Shown here: piece by piece, positions 27,460-35,816 of the stretch
Numbering within the stretch: the first letter of the stretch is position 1
Layout of the letters: each line of letters starts with the position of its first letter
Position numbers and translations under genes: made by a program
Notes under the pieces: model-generated
Databases searched by the model: none
What the model was told of the DNA's origin: nothing
The model's input: only the letters and a program-made list of their open reading frames with translations
Source: Ectothiorhodosinus mongolicus
GTDB taxonomy: Bacteria > Pseudomonadota > Gammaproteobacteria > Ectothiorhodospirales > Ectothiorhodospiraceae
Length of the DNA: 50,520 nt
Direction: 5' to 3'
Assembly (NCBI RefSeq): GCF_022406875.1
Contig: NZ_CP023018.1
Span: 1,944,576-1,995,095 of the forward strand

Positions 27460-28677
27460 TCATGCTAATGACATCTGCTCAAGAATACGCGGGATGTTCC
27501 GTTTGACCTTGAAAAATCCTGCCGTAGCATGAGGCCAAATCGCGGTATCCCAATCTCGCTGCCATTCGCACAGGGTTATGCCTTCCTTCGCCAAAGCCGG
27601 GGTGGCTTCATCCAACCAATCTCGCAACGGGCCGCGCGTAACATATGGCGTTACGATCTGCGTGGCGCCCGCACCTGCCGCCCATCTTACTAAGCCGACG
27701 GGGTCGTTTGCCTGCATCTCTACCGTCGAGATACCAGCACGTGCAGTGGCATCAGCCAATGCGCCATCCTCAAACCGCAGGACAAGTTCAGATACAGGCA
27801 GAGGGGATCGCAGATGACCCGCCATGAGCTTAGCCGCCGCGCGGATATCCAATGCCGCAAGGTCGAAATCCTCTACTCGGCAATCCTCGTCAGTGATCAA
27901 TAAGGCCGTCGAGCGGCCAGGTTGCGGCAGCGTGACTGGGCGCAGTGGCAACACGGGGGGCAGGCCGTCAGGTTCGGTTGCCTCCAGCCCTTGGGTGACC
28001 TCGGCCAGTTCGCTGCGGCGCGGGGTGAACCGACCGGCTGTGAAGGTCGCGATATTCTGCGCATCGGCCGCATAGGGCTTGCCGCGCGTATGGAGCCCCG
28101 CCACCCAACGCCAACCCAGCGTGTTCGAGGCGGCATCGCCATCAAGCAGGTGGCGAAAAAAGAAATCAGCCCCCAGCCGCCACGGCAGCCCTAGCGTAAA
28201 AATCCAGATGGAGGCGAACCACATCCGTGCGTGATTGTGGAGATAACCGGTTTCCACCAGTTCGGTGGCCCAAGCGTCAAAGCACGCCAAACCCGTTTGC
28301 CCAGCCATCGCGCGATCCACATCACGGCGTAGGCGGCGGTTACGCTCAAGAATGGCCAGATCGGCATCCAGTCCGTTGCGATAGCTGGCCCAGACCTGTG
28401 GGCGCCGTTCGAGCCAACCCTTGAAATAGCCCCGCCAGATCACCTCTTGCACAAACTTTTCGGTGTCCTCCGGCCCATGCGCGGCGAGCGCTGCTGCGAC
28501 CACATCAGATTCCAGCACCAATCTGCGCCGGATATAAGGAGATAGCATAGATACGGCGTTGTGTTCGCCCGGGCCATGGTCAGTATTGCGGCCGTTAGCG
28601 TAATGCCGCCCCATTTTGGGAGCGAAAGCTGCCAAGAGTTCTTCGCCGGCGGCGCGGGTCGGGTTCAAGTCTGTCAT
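27460..28677 (-). CDS. Photolyase/cryptochrome-like FAD-binding protein with apparently permuted domains
   Basis: 405 residues from ATG 28677 (ORF open to 28707). Residues ~40-215 match the FAD-binding domain of photolyases: [39 protein letters not shown], then [18 protein letters not shown] and [10 protein letters not shown]. The usual antenna-binding alpha/beta domain is absent in front: only ~40 residues precede. An alpha/beta-like domain instead follows (about 255-400). Its ending ([20 protein letters not shown], then GITLCEW and GFFKVKR) resembles the end of the normal N-terminal domain. Probably DNA repair or blue-light sensing; activity is not shown. It heads an operon with copA. Confidence 0.8.
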   Translation of the reverse strand: MTDLNPTRAAGEELLAAFAPKMGRHYANGRNTDHGPGEHNAVSMLSPYIRRRLVLESDVVAAALAAHGPEDTEKFVQEVIWRGYFKGWLERRPQVWASYRNGLDADLAILERNRRLRRDVDRAMAGQTGLACFDAWATELVETGYLHNHARMWFASIWIFTLGLPWRLGADFFFRHLLDGDAASNTLGWRWVAGLHTRGKPYAADAQNIATFTAGRFTPRRSELAEVTQGLEATEPDGLPPVLPLRPVTLPQPGRSTALLITDEDCRVEDFDLAALDIRAAAKLMAGHLRSPLPVSELVLRFEDGALADATARAGISTVEMQANDPVGLVRWAAGAGATQIVTPYVTRGPLRDWLDEATPALAKEGITLCEWQRDWDTAIWPHATAGFFKVKRNIPRILEQMSLA

Positions 28678-28740
28678 CGTGCAATCTCGTTTGCGCCGTG
28701 TGGGCACGTAAGGAGACGCCTCGGAGTTGTGGTACGCAAA

Positions 28741-28831
28741 TGGCGGAGAGAGAGGGATTCGAACCCTCGATACGGGGTTACCGTATACACACTTTCCAGG
28801 CGTGCGCCTTCAACCACTCGGCCACCTCTCC
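28741..28831 (-). tRNA. tRNA-Ser (anticodon GGA)
   Basis: On the minus strand the gene begins GGAGAGGTGGCCGAGTGG. The anticodon loop is CTGGAAA, followed by a long variable arm (TATACGGTAACCCCGTAT) and the T arm GAGGGTTCGAATCCCTC, and it ends with an encoded CCA. The acceptor stem pairs over 7 bp with one G-U. The length of 91 nt with the long variable arm is class II and fits serine. Confidence 0.97.
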
Positions 28832-28887
28832 GAAGGCGCGCACGATACCCTAAAATGCCGGTGTAAGGCAAACGCGCAGGTGTCTGC

Positions 28888-29232
28888 TCAGCTGCCTTTT
28901 TTGGTGGGCTCTGTGCCGGCAGGCAAGTAGTTAGCCGGGAAGGCGGTCACGTTGGTGCCGAGCTCGGAGATGCGCGCCGGACCCTCCTTTTCGACCTCGT
29001 CAATGCGAATGACCGCGTGCATGGGGATCAGGCTGCGTTTGACCGCGGCGAACTCATTCTTGAGCTTTTCTTCCGAAGGGTCGACGACGATGGCGCTGCG
29101 CTCACCGAAGATTAGCTCCTCAATGGTCACAAATCCCATGAGATCGGACGCGTAGACCTTGCGGGCAAAGACCTCATAGACATTGCCCTGATTCACGAAT
29201 CGCACCTTGTAGATACTTTTGCTCTTACTCAT
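28888..29232 (-). CDS. DUF1820 family protein
   Basis: 114 residues, cytoplasmic. The sequence follows the family pattern closely: IYKVRFVNQGNVYEVFAR, GFVTIEELIFGERSAIVVDP, SEEKLKNEF and PMHAVIRIDEVEKEG. The family is widespread in Gammaproteobacteria and has no assigned function that I know of. It lies upstream of tRNA-Ser on the same strand. Confidence 0.9.
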   Translation of the reverse strand: MSKSKSIYKVRFVNQGNVYEVFARKVYASDLMGFVTIEELIFGERSAIVVDPSEEKLKNEFAAVKRSLIPMHAVIRIDEVEKEGPARISELGTNVTAFPANYLPAGTEPTKKGS

Positions 29233-29261
29233 CGCGCAATTATGCCACTTTCCCCCAAAAA

Positions 29262-29300
29262 GGGGTCTGTCCCCATTATTTAAAAAAGGGGTCTGTCCCC
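29262..29300. repeat. 13-bp repeat, two copies of the GGGGTCTGTCCCC variant
   Basis: Copies at 29262-29274 and 29288-29300, flanked by A/T tracts, fill the gap between the DUF1820 gene start and the end of the symporter operon. This variant has CTGT in the centre, so one arm base is unpaired. Confidence 0.9.
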
Positions 29301-29304
29301 ATTT

Positions 29305-29427
29305 TTACCAGAGCGAGCCGCGCCGCCAATCGCGGATCACCAAGTAGATCAGTACAAATAAGCTGACGGTGGTCATCACGGTGGCCAGCGTAATCAAAAC
29401 ACTCATAAATCCAGCAGATGCGAGCAT
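29305..29427 (-). CDS. 40-residue membrane peptide, possible symporter accessory subunit
   Basis: 40 residues: one hydrophobic helix (VLITLATVMTTVSLFVLIYLVI) followed by a basic tail, RDWRRGSLW. ATG 29427 is chosen because GGGAG lies 8 nt upstream; the frame is open to 29490 inside the symporter gene. It begins 22 nt after the symporter stop. Small single-helix subunits encoded next to sodium-coupled transporters are known in other families, which suggests but does not prove that this binds the symporter. Confidence 0.65.
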   Translation of the reverse strand: MLASAGFMSVLITLATVMTTVSLFVLIYLVIRDWRRGSLW

Positions 29428-29449
29428 CGTTCGATCTCCCAAGATCGGT

Positions 29450-30886
29450 TTAAGGCGCCGGCGGTGGTTCTTTGAGGGTCTCCCACTCAAAACGCTGCGG
29501 CCATAGCCAAGTCGTCACAAGTACCAAGATCATCGACACTGCAGCCCCCACTAGCGCAGCGACATAAAAGCCAATCGCAAAATACGCCCAAAGGCCTGCG
29601 GCACTTCCCAGTACCATGGCCAAAGTGGCCCCCAACTTATTGGTACGCTGCCAATACAGCCCGGCCGCGATCGGCCAAATCGTGCTGGCGACGAATGCTC
29701 CAGTGAAATGCAAAAGCTCGGCTAAAGTCGTGATGCGCGGCAAACACAACAGCCAAGTCATGACCCCCAGTAGTACGATCGTCACCTTGGTGGCCGTGCG
29801 CAGATGATCGGCGCTGGCTAAGGGCTTGAAGTGGCGCTGATAAATATCACGCACCACCAGCATCGCGGTGGCCGCCAACAGTGAATCCAGCGAAGAGGCG
29901 AGGGCAGCGAATACCATAATCAGCACAATCACTGCGCCAGTGACTCCGAGTAACTCAGAAGCCACAATCGGCCCCACCATGTCAGCAGCCGGGATGTTGG
30001 TACCCAGAGCCGGCCCCGCTAGCGCGATAAAACCAGCCACAATCGGAATCGGCGCCCAGAAAATCCCGGCCAGCAGATAGGCCCAAAGCCCCACACCCTC
30101 GCGGAACGAATAAGCCCGCGTCCACCATACATTGGAGTGGAAAATCTCACCCATGCCAAACAGCAGGTTATTAAACAAAAACATAATCGCCGCCGGCATC
30201 AACAAAGACAGCAGCTCCGGGCGCTCGAGCTGCAAGCTGAAATGAATCTCATCAAACCCAATGCCGCCAATCACCATCCATGCCAGCACGATCAAACCCA
30301 CCAATATGAGGATGGACTGAATAAAGTCCGTGCCGATGACCGCGCGAAATCCGCCGATCAGCGTATAGGCCACGCAGGCACCTAAAATCACCGTCATCCC
30401 CTGCCAGTAGGGGATCCCTGATAGCGCATGGGTGAGAACGCCGCCGGCCATACCCAGGCTCACTAACCAGCCAAAGCTGTAGAAAATCGAGATTGCCAGG
30501 AACACCCGCCAAGCCACATTGCCATAGCGCAGCCGCACGAAATCGCCACTGGTATAACCATGCGGCATTAACACCCGGATGCGTTTCGCCAGCGGCGCAA
30601 ATAGCAACAAACCCACCGCGCCCAAGGAATAGCCGATCATTCCCCAAACGCCCATTTGATAGGCCAGCTGCGGCGCCATCATGGTCGTGTTGCTGGTCAC
30701 CCAAGTGGCCATCGCCGTGGCTGTGCCGACCGCCAAGCCCACTTTGCGCCCGGCCAGCACGAACTGATCCAGCTCTTTGTCGTGGCGACCAAAAAACCAG
30801 CCCAGGCCGACATATAAAAGGGTGAATAAACCGATCAGAATCCAGGCCGTTTGCGGCGCCAGGATAGCGGTTTCCTGGACATTCAT
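29450..30886 (-). CDS. Sodium:solute symporter (SSS) family transporter
   Basis: 478 residues and about 13 transmembrane helices. Family features: the N-terminal stretch VGTATAMATWVTSNTTM (helix-1 break with Na+/substrate residues), GGFRAVIGTDFIQSILIL, and AALASSLDSLLAATAMLVVRD in helix 8 with the Na2-site Ser residues. The substrate is not evident. It sits second in an operon: FN3/membrane protein gene (21 nt upstream), symporter, then the 40-residue peptide. The sensor kinase gene lies further upstream. Confidence 0.92.
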   Translation of the reverse strand: MNVQETAILAPQTAWILIGLFTLLYVGLGWFFGRHDKELDQFVLAGRKVGLAVGTATAMATWVTSNTTMMAPQLAYQMGVWGMIGYSLGAVGLLLFAPLAKRIRVLMPHGYTSGDFVRLRYGNVAWRVFLAISIFYSFGWLVSLGMAGGVLTHALSGIPYWQGMTVILGACVAYTLIGGFRAVIGTDFIQSILILVGLIVLAWMVIGGIGFDEIHFSLQLERPELLSLLMPAAIMFLFNNLLFGMGEIFHSNVWWTRAYSFREGVGLWAYLLAGIFWAPIPIVAGFIALAGPALGTNIPAADMVGPIVASELLGVTGAVIVLIMVFAALASSLDSLLAATAMLVVRDIYQRHFKPLASADHLRTATKVTIVLLGVMTWLLCLPRITTLAELLHFTGAFVASTIWPIAAGLYWQRTNKLGATLAMVLGSAAGLWAYFAIGFYVAALVGAAVSMILVLVTTWLWPQRFEWETLKEPPPAP

Positions 30887-30907
30887 AGGCTCTCCTGAGG
30901 TGGGCGG

Positions 30908-31390
30908 CTAACGCGGAGACGCTTGCTCACGCTGGTGCGAGCGATTACCGGTGATGATCAAGAGCGTGGTAGCAACGAAGACTAAAGCGCCAAGCGCAAA
31001 CAGCAAAAATGCCTGAGTCAGGGGGTGGTGTTGCACGGTCACGCTCGTGGTCTCACTCCACTCAGTGACGTTGCCATCAGCGAATTGTGCCCGCACACGG
31101 TAGTGCAGCACGCCATCACCACGGCCACTAATCACCGTCGCGCGATCGGCGCCTTCGTAGACCACGACACTGTTTGTAAAAAGGGGATTATCGGCCCGCT
31201 CTAGCCGATAAGATTGCACCATCGGGCTTTCATGCCCCCAGCGCAGCTGGTAATTCCCAGCCCGCGCTAGCTCGGTGGTAGTGGAGAGGCTTGGCTCGGG
31301 TACTGCAAGCGCCACTCCAGGCACCGCAAGCAACACGCCAGGCGTGGCGAGCAAAAGCAGACACAGCAAGCTGACAAGGCGCTGTTTCAT
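30908..31390 (-). CDS. Exported FN3-like protein with C-terminal membrane anchor
   Basis: 160 residues. A signal peptide (LVSLLCLLLLATPGVLLA) is followed by a ~95-residue fibronectin-III-like beta sandwich (NYQLRWGHESP, SYRLERADNP, VLHYRVRAQFADG, TEWSETTSVTV). A C-terminal helix (FLLFALGALVFVATTLLIITG) and a basic tail place the domain in the periplasm. The first gene of the symporter operon. Its position suggests a partner or regulator of the symporter or of the upstream kinase; that is inference. Confidence 0.75.
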   Translation of the reverse strand: MKQRLVSLLCLLLLATPGVLLAVPGVALAVPEPSLSTTTELARAGNYQLRWGHESPMVQSYRLERADNPLFTNSVVVYEGADRATVISGRGDGVLHYRVRAQFADGNVTEWSETTSVTVQHHPLTQAFLLFALGALVFVATTLLIITGNRSHQREQASPR

Positions 31391-31413
31391 GCTTTCTTAC
31401 CCTAGCATCAAAT

Positions 31414-31443
31414 GGGGTACGACCCCAAATGGGGTCAGACCCC
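31414..31443. repeat. 13-bp repeat, two copies between the kinase and symporter operon
   Basis: GGGGTACGACCCC at 31414-31426 and GGGGTCAGACCCC at 31431-31443. They occupy the 56-bp gap between the kinase stop and the start of the FN3 protein gene. Confidence 0.9.
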
Positions 31444-31446
31444 TTT

Positions 31447-33366
31447 CTAAAGGGTAAGCTCAAATTCAAAGCAGACCCATCCGTCTTGATAAGGCATTAG
31501 ACGCAGTGCCCCACCGTGTTGGGTGATGATCTCGTGGGCGATGAATAGTCCCAAACCGGCACTAGCGCTGGTGCGTCTTGGAATCCCTTGTGGGTGTTGG
31601 GTGAAATAACGCTCGAACAATTGCGCCACAATCTCAGCGGGGATCTCAGCACCACGATTAGCGACCTGTATCAGGATCTTTTCGCCGCGCGTGATGACGT
31701 CAATTCGTATGAGCCCCGGCAAAGAGTACTTCGCCGCATTATCCAAAACATTGGATAGCGCGATGCGCAACATGGCACGGTCTGCGTCTATCATGATGGG
31801 CTCCACCGCGTCACCCACCCGATAAACTTTCTCATTCGCCCGAAGCTCCAATGAGTACCCACCCGTTAAATGCACAATCTCCGCCGCTTCTTCGATCAAA
31901 GTAATCAGATTCACGGGCTCCAAGCTAAGCTCCCGAGTGCTTAAGCGAGTTTCAGCTAGACAGTTGCTGGTTAATGTGGCGAGGCGGGCACTAGCACGTA
32001 GGATTTTTTCTTCTTTTGCATGGCGTTCCTCAGGGCTTAAATCAGGGCGCGCTCGAATATTAGTGATGACCGCATCGATTATGGCCAAAGGCGTCCGAAA
32101 CTCGTGCGAAACCATGCTCACGAACTGCCTTTGGAGGAAACTGGCTTCACGCTCGAGTTTCAATTCACGGGCCAGCTGTTCCCGATCGCGTCTTTCTCTC
32201 TCGCTGGTTTGAATTCGGTAGGCCGCCAAACCAATCACCATAAGCATTAAAAAGACCATCAAATACTGCCAAGTCACATAGAGCAGTTCTGTGAATGGAT
32301 AGTAGCCATGCGCGCTCATTACTGATGCTGCAGCAAAAAAATTGTGGAGAAAAAAGGGAACCGCAAAAAACGCGAACTGCGGCCCTCGGCGGTACCAGAG
32401 CCAAAAGCCCGCGATGGTCGCCACCCATTTCATTGGCTCGCCAAGATAGCTCATCCATTGGATGCCCCAGGTGTAATGGCCCAAAGGAATGCTCAGCAGC
32501 AACAAACTCATAAGACCAATCCAGACAAGCGTAATGCGATCCAACCAAGGGATTTGATTTTTAAGATCCAGCGCTTCACGGGCTAACCAGATAATCGCTA
32601 TCCAAGAGAGCATCAAACTCAAGCCCACCATATGGTGCGCGACTAGGGGCATATGCCTAAATAGCGACCAGCCCATGAAACCTTGCATGCTGGCGATAAA
32701 CACATAGGCAATCCCAAAAGCGGCCACTGACAATAGGGTACGGTCGCGTGTAAAAGCACCCAACACCAGTGCCAGTACTACCGAGAACAGGGCGAAACCA
32801 AAATACAACCCCCACAATATGCTGTCCTTGGCTTTGGCTATCGCAAAGGCCTCAGGAATCCAAAACTTGCCAAACAGCATTGAGGTGCTGGAGGTTTGCA
32901 ATCGCAAATAGATCGGCCCCATGGTTTCCGTGGATTCCAAAGGAAAAACCATATGGCGCCAATCAATGGGTCGATCAGCGGCGCTAAAGATATCGCCACC
33001 TGTTATCTGCACCCATTCATCGATGTCCGCATTTGGCTGATAAAAAAGGTCTAACTGGTCTAAATAAGCGGGGGAGATCTCAAGCCACAGTGTGGGGACG
33101 GCTTGGGCGAGTTCAGGGATACTAAATCTCAGCCAGTGAGCGGCATACGTGTAGCCTTCCATCAGCGCATAACTTCTCTGCTGCCAAGCATCTGCAGGAA
33201 GCTGCCGAATCTCATCGAAGTGCGTGTTGGCGCTTTCGTCAACCCATAGCTCAAAGCCAATATCAGGCCCTAGATTGAGGGGCCAACTGATCGGCTCTTG
33301 TTTTGCGGCAGCAGGCGCCATGAAGACGGCTAGGGTGATCAGCAATGCACAGCGCAGCCACATCAT
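31447..33366 (-). CDS. 7TMR-DISM sensor histidine kinase
   Basis: 639 residues. Signal peptide (ALLITLAVFMAPAAA), periplasmic DISMED2-type beta-sandwich (about 25-170), seven transmembrane helices (about 183-385), a short coiled coil (ERERRDREQLARELKLERE), HisKA with His421 in SMVSHEFRTPLAI, and HATPase with LSNVLDNAAKYS and GLGLFIAHEI. No receiver domain is attached and no response regulator is adjacent. The periplasmic domain type is thought to bind carbohydrates or other small ligands. Downstream on the same strand lies the symporter operon, which may be cotranscribed or controlled by it. It is divergent from trkH. Confidence 0.92.
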   Translation of the reverse strand: MMWLRCALLITLAVFMAPAAAKQEPISWPLNLGPDIGFELWVDESANTHFDEIRQLPADAWQQRSYALMEGYTYAAHWLRFSIPELAQAVPTLWLEISPAYLDQLDLFYQPNADIDEWVQITGGDIFSAADRPIDWRHMVFPLESTETMGPIYLRLQTSSTSMLFGKFWIPEAFAIAKAKDSILWGLYFGFALFSVVLALVLGAFTRDRTLLSVAAFGIAYVFIASMQGFMGWSLFRHMPLVAHHMVGLSLMLSWIAIIWLAREALDLKNQIPWLDRITLVWIGLMSLLLLSIPLGHYTWGIQWMSYLGEPMKWVATIAGFWLWYRRGPQFAFFAVPFFLHNFFAAASVMSAHGYYPFTELLYVTWQYLMVFLMLMVIGLAAYRIQTSERERRDREQLARELKLEREASFLQRQFVSMVSHEFRTPLAIIDAVITNIRARPDLSPEERHAKEEKILRASARLATLTSNCLAETRLSTRELSLEPVNLITLIEEAAEIVHLTGGYSLELRANEKVYRVGDAVEPIMIDADRAMLRIALSNVLDNAAKYSLPGLIRIDVITRGEKILIQVANRGAEIPAEIVAQLFERYFTQHPQGIPRRTSASAGLGLFIAHEIITQHGGALRLMPYQDGWVCFEFELTL

Positions 33367-33403
33367 CTATCGGCACCTGGGCCCTGGCAGTGTAAGCGGT
33401 TCA

Positions 33404-33433
33404 AGGACATAATCAGCTGATTATACCTATAAT
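33404..33433 (+). promoter_or_regulatory. trkH promoter with a 16-bp palindromic operator
   Basis: TATAAT at 33428-33433 and AGGACA at 33404-33409 (spacer 18) form a sigma70-like promoter. A perfect 16-bp palindrome, ATAATCAGCTGATTAT (33409-33424), fills the spacer, a typical place for a repressor. It lies between divergent genes (kinase and trkH) and may control both. Confidence 0.6.
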
Positions 33434-33446
33434 GGGGTCGTACCCC
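33434..33446. repeat. 13-bp repeat, single copy in the trkH leader
   Basis: GGGGTCGTACCCC begins directly after the TATAAT box and therefore lies at the probable transcription start. The upstream ATG at 33432 overlaps the -10 box and cannot be the trkH start. Confidence 0.88.
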
Positions 33447-33461
33447 TTTTTTGGATGTTTT

Positions 33462-34913
33462 ATGCACTGGGCGCCGGTTTTACGGATTGTGGGAATCCTG
33501 GTGATGCTGTTTAGTTTCACCATGTTACCGCCAGCGCTGGTAGCGCTGATTTACCAAGACGATGGGCTGATGCCGTTTCTCTCGGCATTTGGCTTACTGT
33601 TGGTGTTTGGCATGCTGCTCTGGTTGCCGGTGTGCCGCAATCGCCAAGAGCTGCGCACCCGAGATGGGTTTCTCATCGTGGTGCTGTTTTGGGTGGTGCT
33701 GGGCCTGTCCGGAGCCGTGCCGCTGACGCTCTCACAAGCGCCGAATATCTCTATCACCGATGCCGCCTTTGAGAGCATGAGCGGACTGACCACCACCGGC
33801 GCGACCATCCTCTCGGGCATCGATGATTTGCCGCACTCGATCCGTTTTTATCGGCAACAGCTGCAGTGGCTGGGCGGCATGGGCATCATCGTTTTGGCGG
33901 TAGCGATCTTACCCATGCTCGGTATTGGCGGCATGCAGCTTTATCGCGCCGAGACTCCGGGCCCCGTCAAAGACACCAAACTCACGCCGCGTATTGCCGA
34001 GACCGCCAAAGCGCTTTGGTATATCTATCTGACGATTACCGTGGCCTGCGCCAGTGCTTATTGGCTGGCCGGCATGGACGCTTTTGACGCCATCGGCCAT
34101 AGCTTCTCGACCGTGGCTATCGGCGGTTTTTCGACCTATGACGCCAGCATTGGGCATTTCCAAAGCCCGGCGATTTCGCTGATCGCAACCGTGTTTATGC
34201 TGATTGCCGCGATCAATTTTTCTGTGCATTTTTTCGCCTGGCGTACCCGCAATCCGCTAACGTACTTCAAGGATCCCGAAGTGCGCTGGTTCGGCGCCAT
34301 TATGCTCACCTTGATGCTGGTAGTCGTGGCCACACTGCTGCTTTTGGGGCATTACAGCCAATGGAATGATGCGGTGGTGAATGGCATTTTCCATGCCGTG
34401 TCTATTGGCACGACGGCGGGTTTTGCCACCGATAATTTTGCGGCCTGGCCTTTGTTTCTGCCGGCGCTTTTGCTATTCGTGGCCTTTATTGGCGGGTGCG
34501 CCATGTCCACCGCCGGCGGTATCAAAGTGATTCGCTTTATGCTGCTAATCAAACAGGGCTATCGAGAAGTGATTCGCCTCATCCATCCCCAAGCCCTCGT
34601 GCCCATTAAAATCGGCGGTAAAGCGGTACCCGACCGCGTGGTGAATGCGGTATGGGGCTTTTTCTCGGCGTATGTGGCGCTGTTTACCCTCATGATGCTG
34701 ATCTTGCTGGGCACGGGACTGGATCAAGTCACGGCCTTTTCGGCTGTCGCCGCCAACATCACCAACTTAGGCCCGGGCTTGGGCGAGGTTGCCGCCAATT
34801 ACGCCAGCATCAGCGACACGGCGAAATGGACGCTGATGTTTGCGATGCTTTTGGGGCGTCTTGAGATCTTCACGCTCTTAGTGCTGCTCACCCCGGCTTT
34901 CTGGCGCCACTAA
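33462..34913 (+). CDS. trkH: Trk system K+ uptake channel subunit TrkH
   Basis: 483 residues, the same length as E. coli TrkH. The four pore loops of the selectivity filter can be read: TTTGATIL, STVAIGGFST, IGTTAGFAT and ANITNLGPGL. The K+ pore is normally gated by cytoplasmic TrkA, which is not in this window. ATG 33462 (MHWAPVLRI) is chosen because the in-frame ATG 33432 overlaps the promoter and its extra residues are repeat-derived. Confidence 0.95.
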   Translation: MHWAPVLRIVGILVMLFSFTMLPPALVALIYQDDGLMPFLSAFGLLLVFGMLLWLPVCRNRQELRTRDGFLIVVLFWVVLGLSGAVPLTLSQAPNISITDAAFESMSGLTTTGATILSGIDDLPHSIRFYRQQLQWLGGMGIIVLAVAILPMLGIGGMQLYRAETPGPVKDTKLTPRIAETAKALWYIYLTITVACASAYWLAGMDAFDAIGHSFSTVAIGGFSTYDASIGHFQSPAISLIATVFMLIAAINFSVHFFAWRTRNPLTYFKDPEVRWFGAIMLTLMLVVVATLLLLGHYSQWNDAVVNGIFHAVSIGTTAGFATDNFAAWPLFLPALLLFVAFIGGCAMSTAGGIKVIRFMLLIKQGYREVIRLIHPQALVPIKIGGKAVPDRVVNAVWGFFSAYVALFTLMMLILLGTGLDQVTAFSAVAANITNLGPGLGEVAANYASISDTAKWTLMFAMLLGRLEIFTLLVLLTPAFWRH

Positions 34914-34936
34914 AAAGGGCGGCACTATGGCCGCCC
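34912..34936 (-). terminator. Intrinsic terminator of the dienelactone hydrolase gene
   Basis: On the minus strand GGGCGGC-CATAGT-GCCGCCC is followed by TTTTTAG: a 7-bp GC stem with a T run, 32 nt beyond the hydrolase stop. It abuts the trkH stop. On the plus strand the stem has no T run. Confidence 0.8.
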
Positions 34937-34968
34937 CGATCACACGCAAACGTGCACAAGAACCCGCG

Positions 34969-35757
34969 TTACTGCGCGAAAAGTTCCTGCAAAAAGCTCT
35001 GGGTTTGCGCCCAAGAGTCGCTATCAGCCGCCTCATCAAAGCCCAACGGCAAGCCAAAGCGCTCTGCAAAAGCATCGGCACCAGGATTGGTGAAGCCATG
35101 CAGCACGCCGTCGTAGTTGACCACCGCAAAGTCCACACCAGAGGCTCGCATCTCAGCCTCAAAAGCCGCTACCTGCTCGGGCGGGACCATGGGATCGGCG
35201 GCGCCATTAAAGACGCGAACACGCGATTGGGTCACGCCCGCTTGTGCTGCCACCGGTGAGGCCAGCCCGGCATGATAAGCGACAACACCGGCAAGAGGCG
35301 CGCCTTCGCGGGCCATATTGAGCACGACTGAACCGCCAAAGCAGTAGCCCAAAGCGGCTAGCTGGTCATTTTTCACGGTGGGATGGGCATTTAAGACGTC
35401 CATCGCTGCATTAAAGCGCGAGCGACGAATATCCGCATTCTGGGCGACCTCGCGAGCGAATGCCCCCGCATTATCGGGGTGATCCGCGGTGCGGCCATCG
35501 CCAAACATGTCTACTGCTAGCGCGGTGTAGCCCAGTGCGGCCAACTGCCGCGCCCGATCACGCACATAGTCATTATGCCCCCACCACTCGTGCACCACGA
35601 TGACGCCCGGTCGCGGGCCGCTCACGCTGTCATCCCAGGCGATATAGCCGTGCAGGTTGACGCCATCCGCGCTGTAACGCACCTCCTCACCGCGAATCTC
35701 CGCCAGCGCAGGGGAGGACAACAGCAAAGCCAAGGGTAAAGCCAGCCATCTTTTCAT
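34969..35757 (-). CDS. Exported dienelactone hydrolase family protein
   Basis: 262 residues with a signal peptide (WLALPLALLLSSPALA). The alpha/beta-hydrolase triad of dienelactone hydrolases is present: Cys in LGYCFGGSV, Asp in NGAADPMVP and His in DGVLHGFTN. The oxyanion-side motif is VVHEWWGHNDYVRD. Cysteine rather than serine as nucleophile is normal for the family. Likely a periplasmic esterase/lactonase of unknown substrate. It is transcribed away from the SDR gene and ends at a clear terminator. Confidence 0.9.
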   Translation of the reverse strand: MKRWLALPLALLLSSPALAEIRGEEVRYSADGVNLHGYIAWDDSVSGPRPGVIVVHEWWGHNDYVRDRARQLAALGYTALAVDMFGDGRTADHPDNAGAFAREVAQNADIRRSRFNAAMDVLNAHPTVKNDQLAALGYCFGGSVVLNMAREGAPLAGVVAYHAGLASPVAAQAGVTQSRVRVFNGAADPMVPPEQVAAFEAEMRASGVDFAVVNYDGVLHGFTNPGADAFAERFGLPLGFDEAADSDSWAQTQSFLQELFAQ

Positions 35758-35783
35758 GTAACACGCTCCTTTGGTGGTAATAC

Positions 35784-35800
35784 CCGAGAGTTTAACTCGG
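35784..35800. promoter_or_regulatory. Inverted repeat between divergent hydrolase and SDR genes
   Basis: CCGAG-N7-CTCGG (5-bp arms) lies centrally in the 59-bp gap between the two divergent starts. It could be an operator shared by both genes. The arms are short, so this is tentative. Confidence 0.3.
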
Positions 35801-35816
35801 ATGTTAAGATTGGCGC

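Noticed and set aside
25107-28831. Integrated island bounded by tRNA-Ser and a duplicated tRNA end
   Set aside because: No copy of the tRNA 3' end was found in the 25107-25181 gap and there is no integrase, so island borders cannot be supported.
29428-29490. Longer start for the 40-residue membrane peptide
   Set aside because: The extra residues overlap the symporter's end and have no ribosome-binding site, whereas ATG 29427 has GGGAG at proper distance.
33432-33461. ATG 33432 as the trkH start
   Set aside because: It overlaps the TATAAT box and would add only repeat-encoded residues; starting at 33462 gives exactly the standard 483 residues.
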